A stretch of 64,000 nucleotides of DNA from NCBI GenBank assembly GCA_006226425.1, contig SBGX01000010.1, positions 186,001-250,000 on the forward strand, read 5' to 3'. The notes below the pieces were generated by a model. The model saw only the letters and a program-made list of their open reading frames with translations, ran no database searches and was not told where the DNA came from. Position numbers and translations under genes: made by a program. Positions 60,960 through 64,000 of the stretch are shown here, in pieces. The stretch comes from Bacteroidota bacterium (lineage in GTDB: Bacteria; Bacteroidota; Bacteroidia; Flavobacteriales_D; Crocinitomicaceae). How positions within the stretch are numbered: position 1 is the first letter of the stretch; every line of letters starts with the position of its first letter.

Positions 60960-63116
60960 ATGAAGATCAAAGCACTGGTTTCATTCGTATTTGTGGGGAT
61001 TTCACTGATCTCCTTCTCTCAGGTTCTCTATGTTCCTAAGCAAGTTCGGGAGGCAAACACACAATACCGAAACGAGAATTTCTGTGAAGCAGCAAGTCTA
61101 TGTGCCAAAGCATACTATAAAATTGAACGTGGTAACAAGAGTTCTCTCCGAATGAAAGGAGACATGGCCTTTAAGACGGCTGAATGTTATCGCCAAACGG
61201 AGAACGCCAAGGATGCTCATGAATGGTATGAAAAAGCAATCGTGTTGAAGTACTATGAGCGCAAGCCAATTGTTCATTTTTACAATGGAGAGATGTTGCG
61301 CGCGCTTGGAGAGCATGCCAAAGCAAAAGAAAGCTACACAGCTTACAAAGCATTGGTCCCTAACGATAAGCGTGCTGATATCGGAATCCGTTCATGCGAC
61401 ATTAATAAGGACTTCAAAATCAACAAAACACGTCACATCGTTTCCAATGTAAGCCGAATCAACCTGGAAGTCTTTGACATGGCTCCTATGATGGCTAACA
61501 AAAAACAAAATCAATTGGTGTTTAGTTCTACTCGTAAAGGTGGTATTTCTACAGTAAATGACCCCCGTTCTTGTGAGTATTACATGGACCTTTGGGTAGC
61601 TGACATTGACAAAAAAGGAAACTTCCTGGAGCCACGACTACTTCCAGGTCAGCAAATCAATACAGTTGACAATGAAGGGTCCGTTTGTTTCGACGGAAGA
61701 ATGAAAGTGATGTTCTTTACACGTTGTCCTAACGTACGTAAAGTAAATCTTGGTTGTGACATCTGGCGTTCCGAATTGAAAGGAAAAGAATGGGGTGAGC
61801 CAACCAAACTCGAATTGAAAGACCACGACTCTATTTCTGTTGGACACCCATGTGTTACACCAGATGGAAAATTCTTGATTTTCGCTTCTGATCTTCCAGG
61901 AGGATTTGGAGGAAAAGACCTTTGGTACACCACTTACGACAAGAAAAAAGACACCTGGTCTACTCCTGTTAACATGGGGCCAGAAATCAATACCCCAGGA
62001 AATGAGTTGTTCCCAACCTTTGCTTTGAATGGAGATCTGCTTTACGCATCAGATGGTCTTCCAGGAATGGGTGGATTGGATATCTTCCGTGCAAAACAAG
62101 CAGGAGAACAATTAAAATGGGAAAACCCAGAGAACTTAGGTTATCCGATGAATTCATCTTCCAATGATTACGCCCTAATCGAAGTTTCTGAGAAAAAAGG
62201 ATTCTTTACTTCAGAGCGTGTTGGTTCAGTTGGTAAAAACCAACGTCCTGACATTTGGATGTATGATGTTCCACCAAACGTTTTCGACCTGACCGTGAAT
62301 GTGATGGAATTGTTCGACAATTCGAAAAAAGTAGCTGGTGCTAACGTAAGTGTTGTTGCCAGTGACGGTGGAAAATGGGAAGGAACGACCAATGATAACG
62401 GTAGCATCTTCTGGGACAAAAAACCAAATGGAGATCGTTACATTAACGAGAACAGTTCCTACACCATTACCGTTTCGAAAGAAGGATACACAGCGGTAAA
62501 ACCTCAAAGCTTTACGACTGAAGAAGTTAAAATCGACCAGAAGTTCATCTTCGACATGCCGATGATTAAAGACGAACCAATTCGTCTGCCAGAAGTTCGA
62601 TACCCGTTAAACAAATGGGAACTGCTTAAGGATAGCACTATCAACTCAAAAGACTCCTTGAACTATGTATATGATCTGTTGGTGAAATACCCTGGTCTGA
62701 AACTGGAATTGATTTCCCATACGGATGCTCGTTCCGGAGACATCTATAACCAGGTGCTTTCTGAAAACAGAGCGAAATCGTGTATCAAATACCTGGTTGA
62801 GGAAAAAGGAATTGACGCACGTCGTTTGGTTCCTGTAGGACAGGGTGAGCGCGTTCCTAAGAAAGTATGGAGAAAAGGTGATGAGTACTTCGATAGCCAA
62901 CCCGCTGACACTGCGGGTGTAGAAGAGGTTGTTCTGGAAGAAAAACTGATCAACTCTTACAAACGAAGTAATAGAACATTGTTTACGCAGCTTCACCAGT
63001 GGAACAGACGTACGGAAGGACGAGTACTTGGAATGGATTTTGATCCGGCCACTGCTCCTCCGGTTCCAGAAGATTTCTTCAAGTTTAAAAATCTTCCAAA
63101 GAACACATCGAAATAA
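60960..63116 (+). CDS. PorE-like OmpA protein (T9SS/envelope component)
   Basis: A 718-residue protein with signal peptide (MKIKALVSFVFVGISLISFS). Domains in order: TPR-like helices (about 20-150; FKTAECYRQTENAKDAHEWY), a WD40-like PD40 propeller (about 175-420; VTPDGKFLIFASDLPGGFGG), a carboxypeptidase-regulatory-like domain (about 440-530) and an OmpA C-terminal domain (LELISHTDARSGDIYNQVLS, RAKSCIKYLVEEKGIDARRL). This order is that of PorE, a periplasmic T9SS protein that binds peptidoglycan. No lipobox cysteine is seen, unlike P. gingivalis PorE. Paralogues are common, so the T9SS role is probable, not certain. Confidence 0.82.
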   Translation: MKIKALVSFVFVGISLISFSQVLYVPKQVREANTQYRNENFCEAASLCAKAYYKIERGNKSSLRMKGDMAFKTAECYRQTENAKDAHEWYEKAIVLKYYERKPIVHFYNGEMLRALGEHAKAKESYTAYKALVPNDKRADIGIRSCDINKDFKINKTRHIVSNVSRINLEVFDMAPMMANKKQNQLVFSSTRKGGISTVNDPRSCEYYMDLWVADIDKKGNFLEPRLLPGQQINTVDNEGSVCFDGRMKVMFFTRCPNVRKVNLGCDIWRSELKGKEWGEPTKLELKDHDSISVGHPCVTPDGKFLIFASDLPGGFGGKDLWYTTYDKKKDTWSTPVNMGPEINTPGNELFPTFALNGDLLYASDGLPGMGGLDIFRAKQAGEQLKWENPENLGYPMNSSSNDYALIEVSEKKGFFTSERVGSVGKNQRPDIWMYDVPPNVFDLTVNVMELFDNSKKVAGANVSVVASDGGKWEGTTNDNGSIFWDKKPNGDRYINENSSYTITVSKEGYTAVKPQSFTTEEVKIDQKFIFDMPMIKDEPIRLPEVRYPLNKWELLKDSTINSKDSLNYVYDLLVKYPGLKLELISHTDARSGDIYNQVLSENRAKSCIKYLVEEKGIDARRLVPVGQGERVPKKVWRKGDEYFDSQPADTAGVEEVVLEEKLINSYKRSNRTLFTQLHQWNRRTEGRVLGMDFDPATAPPVPEDFFKFKNLPKNTSK

Positions 63117-63124
63117 AACATTTA

Positions 63125-63152
63125 AGCCCTCGTCTCAGACGGGGGCTTTTTT
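63125..63152 (+). terminator. Terminator of the PorE-like gene
   Basis: AGCCC-T-CGTC pairs with GACG-G-GGGCT around a TCA loop (T/G wobble), followed by a T-run TTTTTT. It begins eight bases after the stop. Confidence 0.9.
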
Positions 63153-63176
63153 CTTAAATATACGCTAGATTGCGTA

Positions 63177-63207
63177 TTGATTCGGTTATGTGCATCCGGT
63201 ACTTTTG
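63177..63207 (+). promoter_or_regulatory. Promoter TTG-N20-TACTTTTG for the terminal surface-protein gene
   Basis: TTG (63177-63179), a 20-base spacer and TACTTTTG (63200-63207) form a full Bacteroidota promoter. The first possible start codon (GTG at 63212) lies four bases after the box, and a TTG at 63251 is another candidate. Confidence 0.68.
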
Positions 63208-63211
63208 TATC

Positions 63212-64000
63212 GTGAAGTCTTGCATCACAACCAATAATTTAACCACTAGTTTGATCAGGCTGCTACTCCTTTCGGTAGTTTGCTTGCTCATTCCAGTACT
63301 TTCCTCTGCTCAATGTACAGATGGAGTAAATGCCGCATTTAGCTTTAGTGGAGACAACCAGTGCTCTAATTTTAGTGTCCAATTTAGTAACCAATCCACT
63401 GGTAGTGGTCTGACCTACGAATGGGATTTCGGAAACCCTACCTCCGGTGCAGCCAATAGCTCAACCGCCAATAACCCGACACATGAATTTATTTCATCCG
63501 GCAGTGGAACGGAAAGTTTCCAGGTTCAATTGATCGCAACCGGATCGAATGGTTGTAAAGACACCCTTGTTCAAACGCTTACCATGAAGCAATCTCCTGG
63601 CGCCACACTGGAAGATCCTATCAATGATTTTAGAAACTGTGACGGAACAGTCTATTCCATCTTACTCTTTGATATTACTCCTACCTCAGGAAATACCAGC
63701 TATCAAATTATCTGGGGAGACGGCTCACCCGATTTTAGTGATGCCAATTTTCCAGGGGCTGGCTTAACCCATGACTATGGAACCGACGACATCTTCAATC
63801 TTCTCTACATTGTAACCGGAAGCAATGGTTGCGTAGATACAACCGAATACACCGTGGCCAACATCACGAACCCATCCATTGGAGCCGCCAACCCCGGGGG
63901 TACAACCGGATGTGGACCGCTGGAAATTTGTTTTCCGCTAAACAACTTTAGCTCCAACCACTCTTCGACTACCTATACCATTGATTTTGGAGACGGCACC
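63212..64000 (+). CDS. PKD-like repeat surface protein, 5' part (3' truncated by window edge)
   Basis: The frame is open from the GTG at 63212 to the end of the window (263 codons). It begins with a signal peptide (LIRLLLLSVVCLLIPVLSSA, then QC). Secreted, cysteine-containing PKD-like domains follow, with repeated motifs LTYEWDFGNP, YQIIWGDGSPDFSD and TYTIDFGDGT. Such genes in Flavobacteriales often encode very large proteins ending in a gliding-motility-associated C-terminal (CTD type B) domain. That end is outside the window. The start may be the GTG (leaderless) or a TTG at 63251 that gives a cleaner signal peptide. Confidence 0.75.
   Translation, partial: MKSCITTNNLTTSLIRLLLLSVVCLLIPVLSSAQCTDGVNAAFSFSGDNQCSNFSVQFSNQSTGSGLTYEWDFGNPTSGAANSSTANNPTHEFISSGSGTESFQVQLIATGSNGCKDTLVQTLTMKQSPGATLEDPINDFRNCDGTVYSILLFDITPTSGNTSYQIIWGDGSPDFSDANFPGAGLTHDYGTDDIFNLLYIVTGSNGCVDTTEYTVANITNPSIGAANPGGTTGCGPLEICFPLNNFSSNHSSTTYTIDFGDGT

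Noticed and set aside
1-64000. CRISPR arrays, rRNA or tRNA genes, insertion sequences, phage genes, integrase genes
   Set aside because: I looked for regular short repeats with spacers, tRNA cloverleaf T-loop motifs, transposase motifs and tyrosine-recombinase motifs and saw none. Without a scan, small or divergent ones could be missed.

Overview
The window looks like a chromosomal segment of a Bacteroidota bacterium, most likely Flavobacteriales, perhaps near Crocinitomicaceae/Cryomorphaceae (the family level is inference). Signs are: repeated TAnnTTTG -7 promoter boxes, some with a TTG about 20 bases upstream, and no Shine-Dalgarno tracts; an HU-CCDC81/SPOR protein; a DnaJ with only two CxxCxGxG motifs; a secreted protein with a type IX secretion (T9SS) tail; and a PorE-like OmpA protein followed by a PKD-type surface protein. 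G+C is moderate by eye; I computed no statistics.

Layout. 1-5.7 kb: the 3' end of recQ, an HU/SPOR protein, rlmN, dxr and an uncharacterised conserved protein. 5.7-9.2 kb: the thrS-infC-rpmI-rplT translation operon, closed by a clear terminator. 9.2-11.8 kb: a secreted protein, a small SET-domain protein, a conserved Bacteroidota protein and a LOG-family protein. 11.9-22 kb, minus strand: a compact polysaccharide operon (asnB, GT4 glycosyltransferase, Wza-like export lipoprotein, Wzc-like BY-kinase with a (GY)12 tail, WecA/MraY-type phosphosugar transferase) with uvrA as last gene. 22-31 kb: cell wall genes (PBP4 dacB, ddl, murB), a solute-binding lipoprotein, a deoxynucleoside kinase, a GH3-like protein and an unlisted 32-residue membrane peptide. 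31-40.5 kb: a more variable minus-strand run with two Crp/Fnr regulators, small lipoproteins, TauE and an S9 peptidase.

40.57-48.55 kb is the most unusual region. It is a one-directional series of small unrelated genes (cysteine-rich lipoprotein, NTF2-like proteins, small membrane proteins, a potassium-channel-like protein, Arr rifampin ADP-ribosyltransferase, orphans). Most are followed at the 3' end by an imperfect palindrome of about 70-130 bp bounded by TAAC/GTTA boxes. This is the architecture of integron gene cassettes with attC sites. No integrase is visible, so I read it as a CALIN-type (clusters of attC sites lacking an integrase) or sedentary array. Two decayed genes lie in or next to it.

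48.7-54.7 kb: two WG-repeat proteins and a second polysaccharide group (polyprenyl glycosylphosphotransferase, lipoprotein, Gfo/Idh/MocA oxidoreductase). 54.8-56.5 kb: grpE-dnaJ with an unusual cluster of TGACA/TGTCA half-sites over the promoter. 56.6-64 kb: a PASTA protein, a T9SS-sorted protein, an RluA-type pseudouridine synthase, a PorE-like protein and the start of a PKD-like surface protein that runs off the end.

The common theme is envelope and surface biology: peptidoglycan synthesis, two polysaccharide loci and T9SS-linked surface proteins. Housekeeping translation and repair genes are interspersed, and one accessory island interrupts this plan.
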